The translations under genes and the position numbers were made by a program. A stretch of DNA of 21,049 bases from a virus, in the IMG/VR virus record IMGVR_UViG_3300044695_007798, positions 1-21,049 of that record; one strand, given 5' to 3'. The notes under the pieces are model-generated. The model was given only the letters and a program-made list of their open reading frames with translations. It was not told where the DNA came from and searched no databases. Shown piece after piece: positions 1-7,649 of the stretch. Position 1 is the stretch's first letter. Every line of letters begins with the position of its first letter.

Positions 1-189
1 CTGCTTCGACGTCGGGCCGCTCTTGTACTTGCCGCCGGCCTTCTTGTACTCCTGCGCCACCATCTGCGCCTTGCGGGCGGACCACTGGCCGGGCTTGCCG
101 CCCTTGCCGCCCGCGAGGACGCGCTTCTTGATGCGCTCGCGGAGCGCGGGGTTCGAGTAGACCTGCTTCAAGGCGGCGCGTCGTTCCAT
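1..189 (-). CDS. Small basic phage protein, 3' end outside window
   Basis: The gene starts at ATG 189 and runs off the left edge; 63 codons are visible. The product is Lys/Gly/Arg-rich and carries KPGQWSARKAQMVAQEY followed by KKAGGKYK. From memory, this combination marks a family of short phage and bacterial proteins of unknown function (DUF5872-like) that sit among structural or packaging genes; I cannot confirm the family here. The start overlaps the stop of the preceding gene by one base (TGATG), so translation is probably coupled. The basic composition suggests nucleic-acid contact, which is inference. No catalytic motif is visible. Confidence 0.7.
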   Translation of the reverse strand, partial: MERRAALKQVYSNPALRERIKKRVLAGGKGGKPGQWSARKAQMVAQEYKKAGGKYKSGPTSKQ

Positions 190-575
190 CACTTCCCCCG
201 CTTGTCGGCGGCCTCCATCTGCCGCACGACCTTTCCGGCCCACGCCTTCCCAGCCTCGCCACCCCAGAGTAGGCCGGCGACGTAGCCCTTGTCTTCCTTG
301 GGCGACTTCCCTGCGTCGAGCTTGTAGTCGCTGGCGTGGCGGTCGAAGTACGCCTTCATTCGCTTCACGGTGCCGGGGCTCATCGTCGCCCCCGCCTTGA
401 GGTCGGAAGCGCGCTGCACGCCGGAGCCGATGCCTTGGGCCGCAGCCTGCTTCACATCGAGCCCGGCCTTCTGCGACTTGGACTGGTCGCGGCGCAGCAT
501 GAGACCGCGAACGGCCGCCGCCGACACGGAGGCCGGAGGCTTGAAGTTGATGTGCCCGTACTTCCCTTCAGCCAT
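189..575 (-). CDS. Conserved small phage protein (LLWGGEAGKAWA motif)
   Basis: About 128 residues. The ATG at 575 is chosen because AAGGAGG lies five bases upstream on the minus strand; an in-frame extension to 605 lacks such a site and runs into the previous gene. Visible blocks are GIGSGVQRASDLKAG, MSPGTVKRMKAYFDRHASD and KGYVAGLLWGGEAGKAWAGK. I recall this arrangement (a GV-RA-DL segment, a 'MSP.TV.RM..FF.RH' helix and a terminal 'LLWGG..G..WA') as a recurring phage family near head genes, with no known activity. It is soluble, with no signal peptide or membrane segment. The stop overlaps the next start. Confidence 0.8.
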   Translation of the reverse strand: MAEGKYGHINFKPPASVSAAAVRGLMLRRDQSKSQKAGLDVKQAAAQGIGSGVQRASDLKAGATMSPGTVKRMKAYFDRHASDYKLDAGKSPKEDKGYVAGLLWGGEAGKAWAGKVVRQMEAADKRGK

Positions 576-576
576 G

Positions 577-783
577 TCAGCCTCCTTCGATGGCGGGGAC
601 GACACCCAGCCAAGCCAGAATCCACTGCTTCCAGCCCGACAGCGCGGCGGACTTCGGCAGCGCCGCTTGGTGCTTCGCCGCCCGCTCGCGCAGTCGGTCG
701 ACCTCGCTCGGCGTGAGCACCCACGTCTCGCTCACGCCATCAGGCGTCAGCACGGTGACACGGTAGTAGTGAGAGATGTCCAT
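577..783 (-). CDS. Small hypothetical phage protein, 68 aa
   Basis: ATG at 783 begins MDISHYYRVTVLTPDGVSET, and the product ends with a hydrophobic WKQWILAWLGVVPAIEGG segment. The stop is one base from the next start (575), as in a tightly packed operon. The C-terminal hydrophobic stretch (about residues 46-66) could be a weak membrane segment or an amphipathic helix. I do not recognise the family. It may be a minor virion or accessory protein, judged only from its neighbours. Confidence 0.65.
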   Translation of the reverse strand: MDISHYYRVTVLTPDGVSETWVLTPSEVDRLRERAAKHQAALPKSAALSGWKQWILAWLGVVPAIEGG

Positions 784-789
784 GCGTCC

Positions 790-1407
790 TCAACGAGGGA
801 AGTCGACCTTGTAGTTCTTCTTCTGAGCCGACCGCATGTCGTCCAGCATCTGCCCCAAGCGCTCGCGGGTGTCGGACTTCTCCATCGGGCCCGGGCTCTC
901 GGTGGGCTCGTCGTCTTCCGACGGCTCGAGGGTCTCGCCCAAGCCGAGCTCGTCCATTATCGACTGGATGTTCTTGAGATACTTTCCACCGCTCGCCGCC
1001 GCGGTCTTCGGGATCTCGATGCCTTCCGCGCCACGCATGGTCGTGGATCGAGGCGAGGGCGCCGGCTGGCGAGAGCCGAGCATGGCCTCGCGCCCGTCGG
1101 GCAGAATGACGGAGACTTGGACGCTGCCGTCTCGGCCCGTCGTGATGTCCTGAATGTTGGAGCCATCGGGCAGCGTGTCGCCGATGGCGTAGCCGCGAGG
1201 CTTCGCGCCGCCACCGCCGAGGTCGCGAATGAGGGCGGAGCTCGTCTGGAAGTTCGGAGACACCGCTCCGCCCATGACGCTGTAGCGCTGGGTGGGGTAG
1301 CGCGCGGAGTCAGTCGGGGTGGACGCTGCCGTCATCCCGTAACGGGCGTTGTCGCTCTCGCGGGCCTGCGCCTTCGCGTCTTCCTTGAGCTTGTAGTAGT
1401 CCGCCAT
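790..1407 (-). CDS. Hypothetical phage protein, 205 aa
   Basis: Starts at ATG 1407 (MADYYKLKEDAKAQARE), preceded by a G-rich SD (AGGGGG) five bases upstream. Residues 70-115 contain a possible beta-rich piece (GYAIGDTLPDGSNIQDITTG, then ILPDGREAML). The C-terminal third is acidic and probably helical (LGLGETLEPSEDDEPTESPG, then RERLGQMLDDMRSAQKKNYK). The middle is Pro/Ser-rich and likely disordered. I recognise no domain. Position in the leftward operon beside TerL suggests a head or connector accessory role, which is inference. It follows the 38-aa gene by nine bases. Confidence 0.7.
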   Translation of the reverse strand: MADYYKLKEDAKAQARESDNARYGMTAASTPTDSARYPTQRYSVMGGAVSPNFQTSSALIRDLGGGGAKPRGYAIGDTLPDGSNIQDITTGRDGSVQVSVILPDGREAMLGSRQPAPSPRSTTMRGAEGIEIPKTAAASGGKYLKNIQSIMDELGLGETLEPSEDDEPTESPGPMEKSDTRERLGQMLDDMRSAQKKNYKVDFPR

Positions 1408-1416
1408 CGCCGCCCC

Positions 1417-1533
1417 CTACTTCTTGAGCTTGCCCAGCACGATGCCCTTGAGCATCTGGCGCTTCGCGTCGTCCTTGGACTTCGCCGGCCCCTTGTTGGG
1501 CAGCGTCGTGTTCTGGATGTCGGTGCCGATCAC
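1417..1533 (-). CDS. Very small basic protein, 38 aa, GTG start
   Basis: Begins at GTG 1533, whose first bases overlap the stop of the preceding 72-aa gene (GTGA), and ends at TAG 1417-1419. The product ends SKDDAKRQMLKGIVLGKLKK and is Lys-rich. Its tail resembles that of the upstream neighbour (SKTKRTMLKQLVLARTLGEM), suggesting two related small proteins in tandem. The overlap, uninterrupted frame and matching composition are the support; no domain is recognised. Confidence 0.5.
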   Translation of the reverse strand: MIGTDIQNTTLPNKGPAKSKDDAKRQMLKGIVLGKLKK

Positions 1534-1748
1534 TTGTTCATCTCGCCAAGTGTACGGGCGAGGACGAGCTGCTTGAGCATGGTCCGCTTGGTCTTGGAGA
1601 GCTTCTTCTCGCCCTCTCCTTCGCCCTGGAGCTGCTCAATCTTCCCCTCGATCTTCTCTTTGGGGATGGTCTCGCCTTCCTTCGCGCCCATCTTCTCGCG
1701 GAGGGCTCCGGGGCGCTTGATCGCGTCCTTGATCCAGTTGTCCGCCAT
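1530..1748 (-). CDS. Small phage protein, NWIKDAIKRPGAL family
   Basis: 72 residues from ATG 1748, with GGAGG six bases upstream. The N-terminus NWIKDAIKRPGALREKMGAK and the C-terminal KTKRTMLKQLVLARTL match a pattern I recall from many short phage proteins of the type 'WI..AIK.PGAL...': short, basic, two predicted helices, function unknown, usually near head or tail genes. The middle (residues 25-50) is Lys/Glu-rich and probably helical. It is the first gene of the leftward cluster and lies head-to-head with TerL, only 28 bases separating its ATG from the most upstream plausible TerL start. Leftward transcription presumably starts within that gap or inside the terL coding region; no good promoter is visible. 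Confidence 0.75.
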   Translation of the reverse strand: MADNWIKDAIKRPGALREKMGAKEGETIPKEKIEGKIEQLQGEGEGEKKLSKTKRTMLKQLVLARTLGEMNK

Positions 1749-1761
1749 GTCGACCTCCGCG

Positions 1762-1786
1762 CCATACCATGTTAGCATGGCTATGG
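1762..1786. promoter_or_regulatory. Near-perfect dyad in the divergent terL gap
   Basis: CCATACCATG (1762-1771) and CATGGCTATGG (1776-1786) are inverted copies around TTAG, with one extra base in the right arm. The dyad fills the gap between the leftward gene start (1748) and TerL and overlaps two possible TerL start codons (1777, 1783). It could be an operator or an RNA hairpin over the start site. Function is inferred from symmetry and position only. Confidence 0.4.
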
Positions 1787-3447
1787 AGCATCCTATCGTG
1801 AGCGCACCCGTAAGTCTACCGGGCGGTGCACGCATCGCCGAAGTGCCGGGCCTCCACATGGGAAAGGTCCAGGCGCTGTTCTCCACCCCGTGGGCGTTCG
1901 TGTCGATGTGCCAGATCGTCCGTGAGGACGAGAGCATCGGCTACCTCGAGCCGACGAACATCCAGATGAAGTTCCTCCAAGCTTGCTCGGACCACCGTTG
2001 GGTGCTCTGCGACAAGTTCCGGCAGGCGAAGATCACCACGCCGAGCGTGATGCTGCTCCTGCGGGACTGCATGTACCTCCAGGGCGTGAAGGGCGTGCTC
2101 ATCGCCGAGCGGCAGGACACCGCCGAGGACATCTTCGAGCGCATCCTCTTCGCCTACAAGAACCTACCCGACGACGTGAAGGTCCCCACCGAGGTGGGCC
2201 GCAAGCCGGGCACGACCCAGATCCACTTCGTCCACGGTGGCGGCATCAAGGTGCTGACGGCCGGCGGCCGCTCTCCGGCCGTCGGTCGCTCGATTGACCG
2301 TCTGCTCATCACGGAGTTCGGTGAGGCGCAGTGGCAGCGCAAGGCGGCGGCCAACATCTTCCCCGCCGTCAACAAGCGCACGAACGCCCGCGTCATCCTC
2401 GAGTCGACGCCGGGCAGCGCCGGCAGCCACCACGAGACCATGTGGCACAACGCGCTTGAGGGCAAGGGCCGCTTCCACCCCGTGTTCCTCGAGTGGTGGC
2501 TCGACCCGAGCTGTCGCGCCGACCCGCACGGCCTCAAGCCCACCGACGTCGAGCTCGAGTACATGAAGCGCCACCCCGGGATGGACCTTCACAACCTCGC
2601 GTTCCGGCGGCTGTCGCTGCAAACGGAAATGGGTAACGACGAGCGGCTGTTCACCTCGAAGTACCCGAGCGACTCTTACGACGGCTGGCTGGGCGGCGGC
2701 GCGCCGGTCATGCCTGTCGACGTGCTCAAGGAGAGCCTGCTGTCCTCGGTGGTTCCGCCCGAGCCGGTCAACAAGGGTGCGAGCCTGCTCGAGCGCCCCG
2801 TCCGCGGCCGCGCCTACCTCGTGTGTGCCGACCCCGCGGGCTTCGGCGCCGTCGGCGACAACAGCGCCGTCACGGTGTGGGATGCGACGGAACGCCGCGA
2901 GGTGGCGGTGTGGGAAGGTCGAGAGGACCCGGGCCGCTTCAGCGAGCGGCTGCTCAACCTCCAGCGCTTCTTCAACAACGCGCTCCTCGCCGTGGAGAGC
3001 AACGCCGCGGCGTGTATCGCCATGCTGAAGGACAAGGGTGCGAAGAACCTGCTGTGGACCGACCGCAGCCACCCAGGCTGGTATGCGACGGAGAAGCGCG
3101 TGCAGGAGGGCGAGGCCCGCCTCGTCCGGATGCTGCGCGACCACGAGCTGACCATCCGCTCCAAGCCGCTCCTGCACCAGCTCATCAACTACGACGGCAA
3201 CCGAGGCAAGCGCGCCGCGAACAGCGACGGCACGACGCACCACTTCGACCTCGCCCGCACTGCCGTCATGGCGGCTGACATCCTGAGCCGGCGGCGGTTC
3301 ACGGACGACGCCGCGCCCGTGCCGCAGCAAGACTTCGCCCCAAGCGACGGTGTGCGCGTTACAATCGCGGACCTCGACCGCTTCAAGCATCAAGAGCGCG
3401 CCTCGGCACGCAGCCCCTTTAAGCCCATCGCCAGGGAGTGGACATGA
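1777..3447 (+). CDS. terL: Terminase large subunit (packaging ATPase-nuclease)
   Basis: About 556 residues. The N-terminal ATPase shows a degenerate Walker A (DKFRQAKITT, about residues 77-86), a Walker B-like LLITEFGE (residues 176-183, acidic E180) and a coupling motif ILESTPGS. The C-terminal RNase H-fold nuclease shows its three acidic positions: D352 in CADPAG, E407 in AVESNA and D491 in HHFDLARTAV. In the family, this enzyme cuts concatemeric DNA and drives it into the prohead through the portal. The start is uncertain: ATG 1777 or 1783 have no clear SD, while GTG 1798 has GGAG nine bases upstream. The open frame extending far upstream is antisense to other genes. The stop overlaps the portal start (ATGA). 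Confidence 0.95.
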   Translation: MAMEHPIVSAPVSLPGGARIAEVPGLHMGKVQALFSTPWAFVSMCQIVREDESIGYLEPTNIQMKFLQACSDHRWVLCDKFRQAKITTPSVMLLLRDCMYLQGVKGVLIAERQDTAEDIFERILFAYKNLPDDVKVPTEVGRKPGTTQIHFVHGGGIKVLTAGGRSPAVGRSIDRLLITEFGEAQWQRKAAANIFPAVNKRTNARVILESTPGSAGSHHETMWHNALEGKGRFHPVFLEWWLDPSCRADPHGLKPTDVELEYMKRHPGMDLHNLAFRRLSLQTEMGNDERLFTSKYPSDSYDGWLGGGAPVMPVDVLKESLLSSVVPPEPVNKGASLLERPVRGRAYLVCADPAGFGAVGDNSAVTVWDATERREVAVWEGREDPGRFSERLLNLQRFFNNALLAVESNAAACIAMLKDKGAKNLLWTDRSHPGWYATEKRVQEGEARLVRMLRDHELTIRSKPLLHQLINYDGNRGKRAANSDGTTHHFDLARTAVMAADILSRRRFTDDAAPVPQQDFAPSDGVRVTIADLDRFKHQERASARSPFKPIAREWT

Positions 3448-5204
3448 ACCTCGCCAGCCTCATTGACCGGCACAAGCGCTACTACGAGCGTTCCGAGAAG
3501 AAGAACTTCGACAAGGCGCGCCGGTACTACCGCGGCGAGTTCTACACCTCCCGCAACGACATGAACGTGGCCGATGGCGCCATCCCGTCGTTCCTCTGCT
3601 CGAAGAACATGATCTACGCCATCGCCGACACGGCGGTGAGCGCGCTGTTGGGCCCCAACCCCAAGGTCGCGGCCAACCCCCGCAACCGCGAGAGCCAGGC
3701 TGCGCTGCCGCTCGTGAACGGGCTCATGGAGTACGTCTTCGACTCCAACAACATGCGGCGCCGTGCGGCCACTGCGCTCATCGACGCGGTGCTCTGCAAG
3801 CGCGGCGTGTTCAAGGTTGGCTGGGACAAGGGGGCTGACCGCCCCATCGTGCGCGTGCTTGAGCCCGGCGCGGTCTTCTTCGACCAGACGGTGCGCGATG
3901 TCGACGACATCCGCTACTGGCTCGAGGCCGCCGTCATCCCTTGGACCGAGTTCCAGCGCCGCGTGAAGAGCGGAGCGTACAAGAGCCCCAAGCTCTCCGA
4001 CGTGACGCCCGACCGCTACCCGAAGTGGATCAGCGACACCTACAAGAACAACGACGTGTCGCAGCTCCGCGATGCGTTCGAGTGGGTGACGGTGTGGGAG
4101 TACTACGACCGCGAGAGCAACAAGGTCATCCACTACATCCGGCAGGCAGACGCCGTCGTGTTCGAGCAGGAGCTCGAGTACATCCCCTACTCGATGTTCA
4201 GCCTCAACCAGTCCGCCGTGGACTGCCTCGGCCTCTCCGAGGTCCAGCTCGTGCTCAACCAGCAGGAGACGATCAACGACCTGCTCACGCACATGAAGCA
4301 GATCGTCTACCTGATGATCCCGCGCATCCTCTACAACAGCGAGCTCATCACCGAGGAGGACCTCAACAAGGCGGTCGAGTCCTCCACGGGCAGCTTCGTC
4401 GGTATCAGCCCCACGAACGCTGAGGGCATCCGTTCCCTCGGCACGCTGTTCTACGAGATGCCCCTCCCGCAGGTCCCGGCCGGCGTGGAGAACTTCATCG
4501 CTCGCCAGGAAGGCGATGCGGCGTTCATCAGCGCGCTCGCCGAGGCGGCCCGCGGCCAGGTCGCCGGTGCCCGCACCGCCACGGAGATGGCGATCATCGA
4601 CGCTCAGATGCGCACCCGTCTCGCGACGCGCGAGGGTCACATCAACAGCGCGCTCGAGGACGTCGCCGAGAAGTGCTTCTTCCTGAGCAAGAAGTACATG
4701 CGCGAGGAGAAGCTCGTGCGCGTCAGCGGGCACGAGGGCTGGAGCGAGGTCGGGCTCGCGGACATCATGGACGTGGACGTGAACTTCTCCATGGTCTCCT
4801 ACAACCCCATCCGGCAGAACCCCTCGGTCATGTCCGAGACGCTGCTCAAGCTCTTCCCGGTGCTGGCGCAGGACCCGAACGTCGACAAGCGCCGGCTCAT
4901 CGAGGAGCTCGTCAACGGCGTGGGCCTCTCCTCGAACCTGCTCATCCCCAAGGAGGAGCTCGAGGCGCAGGAGATGCAGGCGGCCATGATGATGCAGGCC
5001 CAGATGGAGGCCGCTCAGGGGGCGCAGGGCGGGGCTCCGGGCGGTCTGCCTCCCGGCGTGCCGCCTGAGCTCGCAGCGATGCTCCAAGGCGGCGCCGTGC
5101 CGCCTGAGCTCGCCGCTAACGAGACCACCACCGCTGCCAACCAAGGCCCGCCGCCCTCTGCCGCGATGGCGGCCCAAGGCCCGACCGCTGTGCCCGTCGC
5201 CTAG
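3444..5204 (+). CDS. Portal protein, P22-like type
   Basis: 586 residues. The start is ATG 3444, which shares ATGA with the terL stop and has AGGGAG five bases upstream; GTG 3438 is less likely. The sequence has the usual portal order: a helical N-terminus (LIDRHKRYYERSEKKNF), a wing with strands and Tyr/Trp-rich segments, a long helix region (QETINDLLTHMKQIVYLMIP), then QVAGARTATEMAIIDAQMRT, typical of P22-type portals. Residues after about 505 form a Met/Gln/Gly/Pro-rich tail that is probably disordered. As a dodecameric ring at one capsid vertex it is the DNA channel and docking site for TerL. Directly following terL is the classic arrangement. Confidence 0.92.
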   Translation: MNLASLIDRHKRYYERSEKKNFDKARRYYRGEFYTSRNDMNVADGAIPSFLCSKNMIYAIADTAVSALLGPNPKVAANPRNRESQAALPLVNGLMEYVFDSNNMRRRAATALIDAVLCKRGVFKVGWDKGADRPIVRVLEPGAVFFDQTVRDVDDIRYWLEAAVIPWTEFQRRVKSGAYKSPKLSDVTPDRYPKWISDTYKNNDVSQLRDAFEWVTVWEYYDRESNKVIHYIRQADAVVFEQELEYIPYSMFSLNQSAVDCLGLSEVQLVLNQQETINDLLTHMKQIVYLMIPRILYNSELITEEDLNKAVESSTGSFVGISPTNAEGIRSLGTLFYEMPLPQVPAGVENFIARQEGDAAFISALAEAARGQVAGARTATEMAIIDAQMRTRLATREGHINSALEDVAEKCFFLSKKYMREEKLVRVSGHEGWSEVGLADIMDVDVNFSMVSYNPIRQNPSVMSETLLKLFPVLAQDPNVDKRRLIEELVNGVGLSSNLLIPKEELEAQEMQAAMMMQAQMEAAQGAQGGAPGGLPPGVPPELAAMLQGGAVPPELAANETTTAANQGPPPSAAMAAQGPTAVPVA

Positions 5205-5219
5205 TCAGGAGAGACCACC

Positions 5220-5699
5220 ATGCCCATTCAAGACCTACGGTGCCCCGTCTGCGAGGTCACCACCGAGAACGTGTACTACCGCATGTCGGGCGGGTTCCCC
5301 GCCTGTCCCGACTGCGGGGCGGAGCGCCGCGTGGATTGGAGCCACGGCTCCGCGCCGGCGGTGCACGGCCAAGGCTACGGCAGCTTCACGCCCATCGACA
5401 TGGGCGTGCTCGGCAAGGCTGAGACCAAGGAAGACTTCGACCGGATGAAGAGCACCATCGAGAAGCGCTTCCCCGGCCACCGCATCGAGCTCGAGAGCGA
5501 GACCAAGAGCCAGAAGCAGGCCCGCCTCGACGCGGTGCGCCACGCCAGGCACGAGCGCCATGCCAAGCTCGGCATCGGCGGCAAGATGGCCGACGAAGCT
5601 CGTGCCGAGGCCGGCGCCAAGAAGTCCGAGGCTCGCCGGGCCGCCGAGAGCAAGAACCTTCCTCCCCCCAAGCCCAAGAAGGCTGGAGCGCCCGCATGA
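5220..5699 (+). CDS. Zinc-ribbon protein, FmdB-like N-terminus
   Basis: 159 residues from ATG 5220, with CAGGAG upstream. C8 and C11 (CPVC) and C29 and C32 (CPDC) form a CxxC...CxxC zinc ribbon of the FmdB type. A middle section follows (GQGYGSFTPIDMGVLGKAET), then a long charged Lys/Ala/Glu helical region ending in a Pro/Lys tail. FmdB-like ribbons recur in phage head operons between portal and scaffold or capsid genes; their role is not established. The stop overlaps the next start (ATGA), indicating coupling. Zinc binding is inferred from spacing only. Confidence 0.75.
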   Translation: MPIQDLRCPVCEVTTENVYYRMSGGFPACPDCGAERRVDWSHGSAPAVHGQGYGSFTPIDMGVLGKAETKEDFDRMKSTIEKRFPGHRIELESETKSQKQARLDAVRHARHERHAKLGIGGKMADEARAEAGAKKSEARRAAESKNLPPPKPKKAGAPA

Positions 5700-5935
5700 A
5701 GACCCCCGACATTCGCGAGGCCGCCCGTAAGGCGGTCAAGAACTCGCGCGACATCCGCATCATCGGCGAGATGCCCGGCTACGACGCCATCGTGCTGGAG
5801 AACCGCGCGACGGGAGAGCGCCGTCGTGTGCCGAACAAGTTCATGCTGATGGCGGGCAAGCACCCGAACATCGCGTTCGAGATGGTTCCTCCGAGCCAGG
5901 GCTTCGAGGAAATGGAAGAGAACGTCGAGGAGTAG
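5696..5935 (+). CDS. Small hypothetical protein in head operon, 79 aa
   Basis: ATG 5696 overlaps the stop of the zinc-ribbon gene (ATGA). The N-terminus is basic and helical (IREAARKAVKNSRDIRIIGE), the centre reads as beta strands (YDAIVLENRATGERRRVPNK) and the C-terminus is acidic (EEMEENVEE). No family is recognised. Its size and position between portal and scaffold suggest an assembly or decoration role, which is inference. Confidence 0.7.
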   Translation: MKTPDIREAARKAVKNSRDIRIIGEMPGYDAIVLENRATGERRRVPNKFMLMAGKHPNIAFEMVPPSQGFEEMEENVEE

Positions 5936-5995
5936 CGGGCCGGCGCGTCCTCGTTCTACCTGTCCGGTTTCACTCAACCACGTTAGGAGGTCAAC

Positions 5996-6481
5996 ATGGC
6001 CGAGATGCAGAAGCAGGGCGGTATGCCCGGCGAGAACCCCAATGCGATCATCCCCCGTCGGGATGTGAAGCCTGTGGCGGATGAGCTCCAGCGCATCATG
6101 GAGGAGCTCGGCGAGGGAGACATGGGCCCGATGGGTGGCGCGCAGGGCGCCCCTGGCGAGATGCCTCCCGAAGGCGAGAAGCCGATGGCCGAGGGCGGGA
6201 ACGACGAGGCGATGGTGATCGCCGACATGCTCGACGTGTCCCCGGACAAGGCGATGCAGCTCCTCGAGGCAGCTCGCGCCATGCCCAAGTTCGCCAGCAT
6301 GAGCGCCGAGGAGATCGGCCAGATGCTCGCCAGCGACATGAACCTGCGCATGCAGGTCGAGAAGAACATCGGCGCGTCCCAGGACGGGATGGCGCGCGAG
6401 AAGATGGTCAAGGACCAGATGGGCCCCAAGGAGCCGCCGGTTCCCATGGAGCCCACGCCCGCCGGGGCGATGAAGAAGTAG
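5996..6481 (+). CDS. Met/Gly-rich helical phage protein, possible assembly factor
   Basis: 161 residues from ATG 5996, with AGGAGG six bases upstream. Acidic and Met-rich. There is a disordered Gly/Pro/Met stretch (about residues 42-68), then a helical section (VIADMLDVSPDKAMQLLEAA; MSAEEIGQMLASDMNLRMQV), and a Pro-rich tail ending AGAMKK. The composition resembles scaffold-associated or internal head proteins, but I recognise no named family. It precedes the coiled-coil scaffold-like gene by 19 bases with the same style of SD, so the two are probably co-expressed. Confidence 0.7.
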   Translation: MAEMQKQGGMPGENPNAIIPRRDVKPVADELQRIMEELGEGDMGPMGGAQGAPGEMPPEGEKPMAEGGNDEAMVIADMLDVSPDKAMQLLEAARAMPKFASMSAEEIGQMLASDMNLRMQVEKNIGASQDGMAREKMVKDQMGPKEPPVPMEPTPAGAMKK

Positions 6482-6500
6482 AACCACCAAGGAGGTCAAC

Positions 6501-7364
6501 GTGGACGAGATCGAGAACGTCGGGGCAGAGACGATGGAGACCGAGGAGGTCCAGCCGGAGTCCGAGCCAGTCGAAGAGGCGCCCAGTGTCTTTGACTGGA
6601 ACGGCGAGCTTGACTCTCTATCGAAGGCCGACTGGTACGCGCGGCTGGACGAGCCCCTGCGCAACACGCTTACGCGGGGGTTCGAACAGAAGTACCGCAA
6701 CTTCGAGCGGGGCTACACCAAGAGCTTCCAAGAGACGGCGCAGCGCCGCAGGGACATCGAGCGTCGTGAGGCCAAGCTCCGCGACGAGGAGCTCCGCATC
6801 CAGCGCTGGCTCACGGGCGACGCCGACCCCATGGCGGAGAAGCAGCGTGAGATCGAGCAGCTCAAGCTCGCTCACGAGACGGCGCTCCAGACGCTGCGGG
6901 ATGAATACGACCAGTCCGTCCGCAAGGCGGCTGACGAGTGGACAGGCAAGTACGGCACCGCCGAGCGCGAGCGCGACGAGCTCCGGCAGAAGCTCGAGTC
7001 GTTCGAGTACGAAGCCCGCCAGGCCGAAGAGCGCCAGGTCGAGGCGGCGGTCACCGAGGTTGAAGACTGGCTGAAGAGCGAGGCGAGCGACGTCTACTCC
7101 AACGACGACGCCTTCTACGCCTTCTGCGTGTTGTGCACCGGTGGCCTCGACCCCGAGGACGCGGTCACCATGGTGCGTGCGAAGTTCGGCGCGCCGCCTC
7201 CCCCCGAGCCGGAGCCTGTCCCCGAAGCCATGAACCTGATGAACATGGGCCCCAGCCGAGCCGCCTCGACGTCGCAGACCGAGAACCGCTCCTACAAGGA
7301 CATCATGGACCAGATGCGCCGAGCCGCCCAGTCGGACGAGTCGGCCTTCTACAAGGGTCGCTGA
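6501..7364 (+). CDS. Scaffold-like coiled-coil protein
   Basis: 287 residues from GTG 6501, with AGGAGG six bases upstream. After an acidic N-terminus comes an FDWNGEL motif and a helical domain (residues 30-75). A long heptad-like coiled coil rich in Glu/Arg/Lys/Gln follows (about 75-190), then a small folded section with two cysteines (FCVLCTGGLDPEDAVTM) and a C-terminal segment ending SAFYKGR. Length, charge, coiled coil and position at the end of the portal operon fit a capsid scaffolding protein that templates procapsid assembly and is then lost. The expected major capsid gene does not follow; non-coding DNA does. Confidence 0.7.
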   Translation: MDEIENVGAETMETEEVQPESEPVEEAPSVFDWNGELDSLSKADWYARLDEPLRNTLTRGFEQKYRNFERGYTKSFQETAQRRRDIERREAKLRDEELRIQRWLTGDADPMAEKQREIEQLKLAHETALQTLRDEYDQSVRKAADEWTGKYGTAERERDELRQKLESFEYEARQAEERQVEAAVTEVEDWLKSEASDVYSNDDAFYAFCVLCTGGLDPEDAVTMVRAKFGAPPPPEPEPVPEAMNLMNMGPSRAASTSQTENRSYKDIMDQMRRAAQSDESAFYKGR

Positions 7365-7378
7365 TTGTAATATTCGCC

Positions 7379-7407
7379 TTGACGCAGTAGGCGTCTGGCG
7401 ATACACA
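7379..7407 (+). promoter_or_regulatory. Sigma70-like promoter after the scaffold gene
   Basis: TTGACG (7379-7384), 17 bases, TACACA (7402-7407). The -35 is five of six to consensus; the -10 is weaker, and GATACA overlaps it at 15-base spacing. It lies 15 bases after the scaffold-like stop and points toward a folded, gene-free segment that ends at a strong terminator. Confidence 0.5.
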
Positions 7408-7413
7408 CCTCAT

Positions 7414-7540
7414 GCGCGGATCGTGCGTTCAAAGAAGACACGGGCTCTGAGAACAATCAATCCGCGTGAGTGCTGCTTCCATCGCTGTGTTCGTGGTGTG
7501 GGCCGTCGGGAGGGGAAACTCTTCCGGCGGTTTTACTTTG
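7414..7540 (+). ncRNA. Candidate small structured RNA, about 125 nt
   Basis: The segment runs from the predicted start of the 7379 promoter to the intrinsic terminator at 7503. CTCA-(TG)-CGCGGAT near its 5' end pairs with ATCCGCGTGAG (about 7460-7470) with a two-base bulge, enclosing CGTG/CACG. A second weak hairpin (CATCGC/GTGGTG) precedes the terminator. No open frame here has an SD or phage-like composition. The alternative is that this is only an untranslated terminator region of the head operon with a chance promoter. No known RNA family is recognised. Confidence 0.35.
7503..7539 (+). terminator. Strong intrinsic terminator
   Basis: CCGTCGGGAGGG (7503-7514) pairs with CTCTTCCGGCGG (7519-7530) over 12 positions, including three G-U pairs, around a GAAA tetraloop. 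TTTTACTTT follows. It ends rightward transcription from the head operon or from the promoter at 7379. Confidence 0.85.
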
Positions 7541-7550
7541 TCCCACACGG

Positions 7551-7583
7551 CAAAGAGACACCCCGCAAGTGTTCCCTGCGGGG
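7551..7583 (-). terminator. Terminator for the leftward transglycosylase operon
   Basis: CCCCGCA (7561-7567) and TGCGGGG (7577-7583) form a perfect seven-base stem with a nine-base loop. Read leftward the hairpin is followed by TGTCTCTTTG, a modest U-rich tract. It lies 67 bases past the last leftward gene, convergent with the rightward terminator beside it. Confidence 0.6.
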
Positions 7584-7649
7584 CGTCATACGAGCGCGGA
7601 GACGTACTCGCGCCGCTCAGGTGAGGGTGCTCTACGCCCTACCGAGACT

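Noticed and set aside
370-1776. Long upstream extension of the TerL frame, nearly 470 codons
   Set aside because: It runs antisense through six well-supported leftward genes and has a low-complexity Arg/Ala composition. TerL homology begins only after about 1780.
3390-5177. Leftward 595-codon frame opposite the portal gene
   Set aside because: Mirror of the portal coding pattern with Arg/His/Val-rich composition and no SD; the portal frame carries clear family features.
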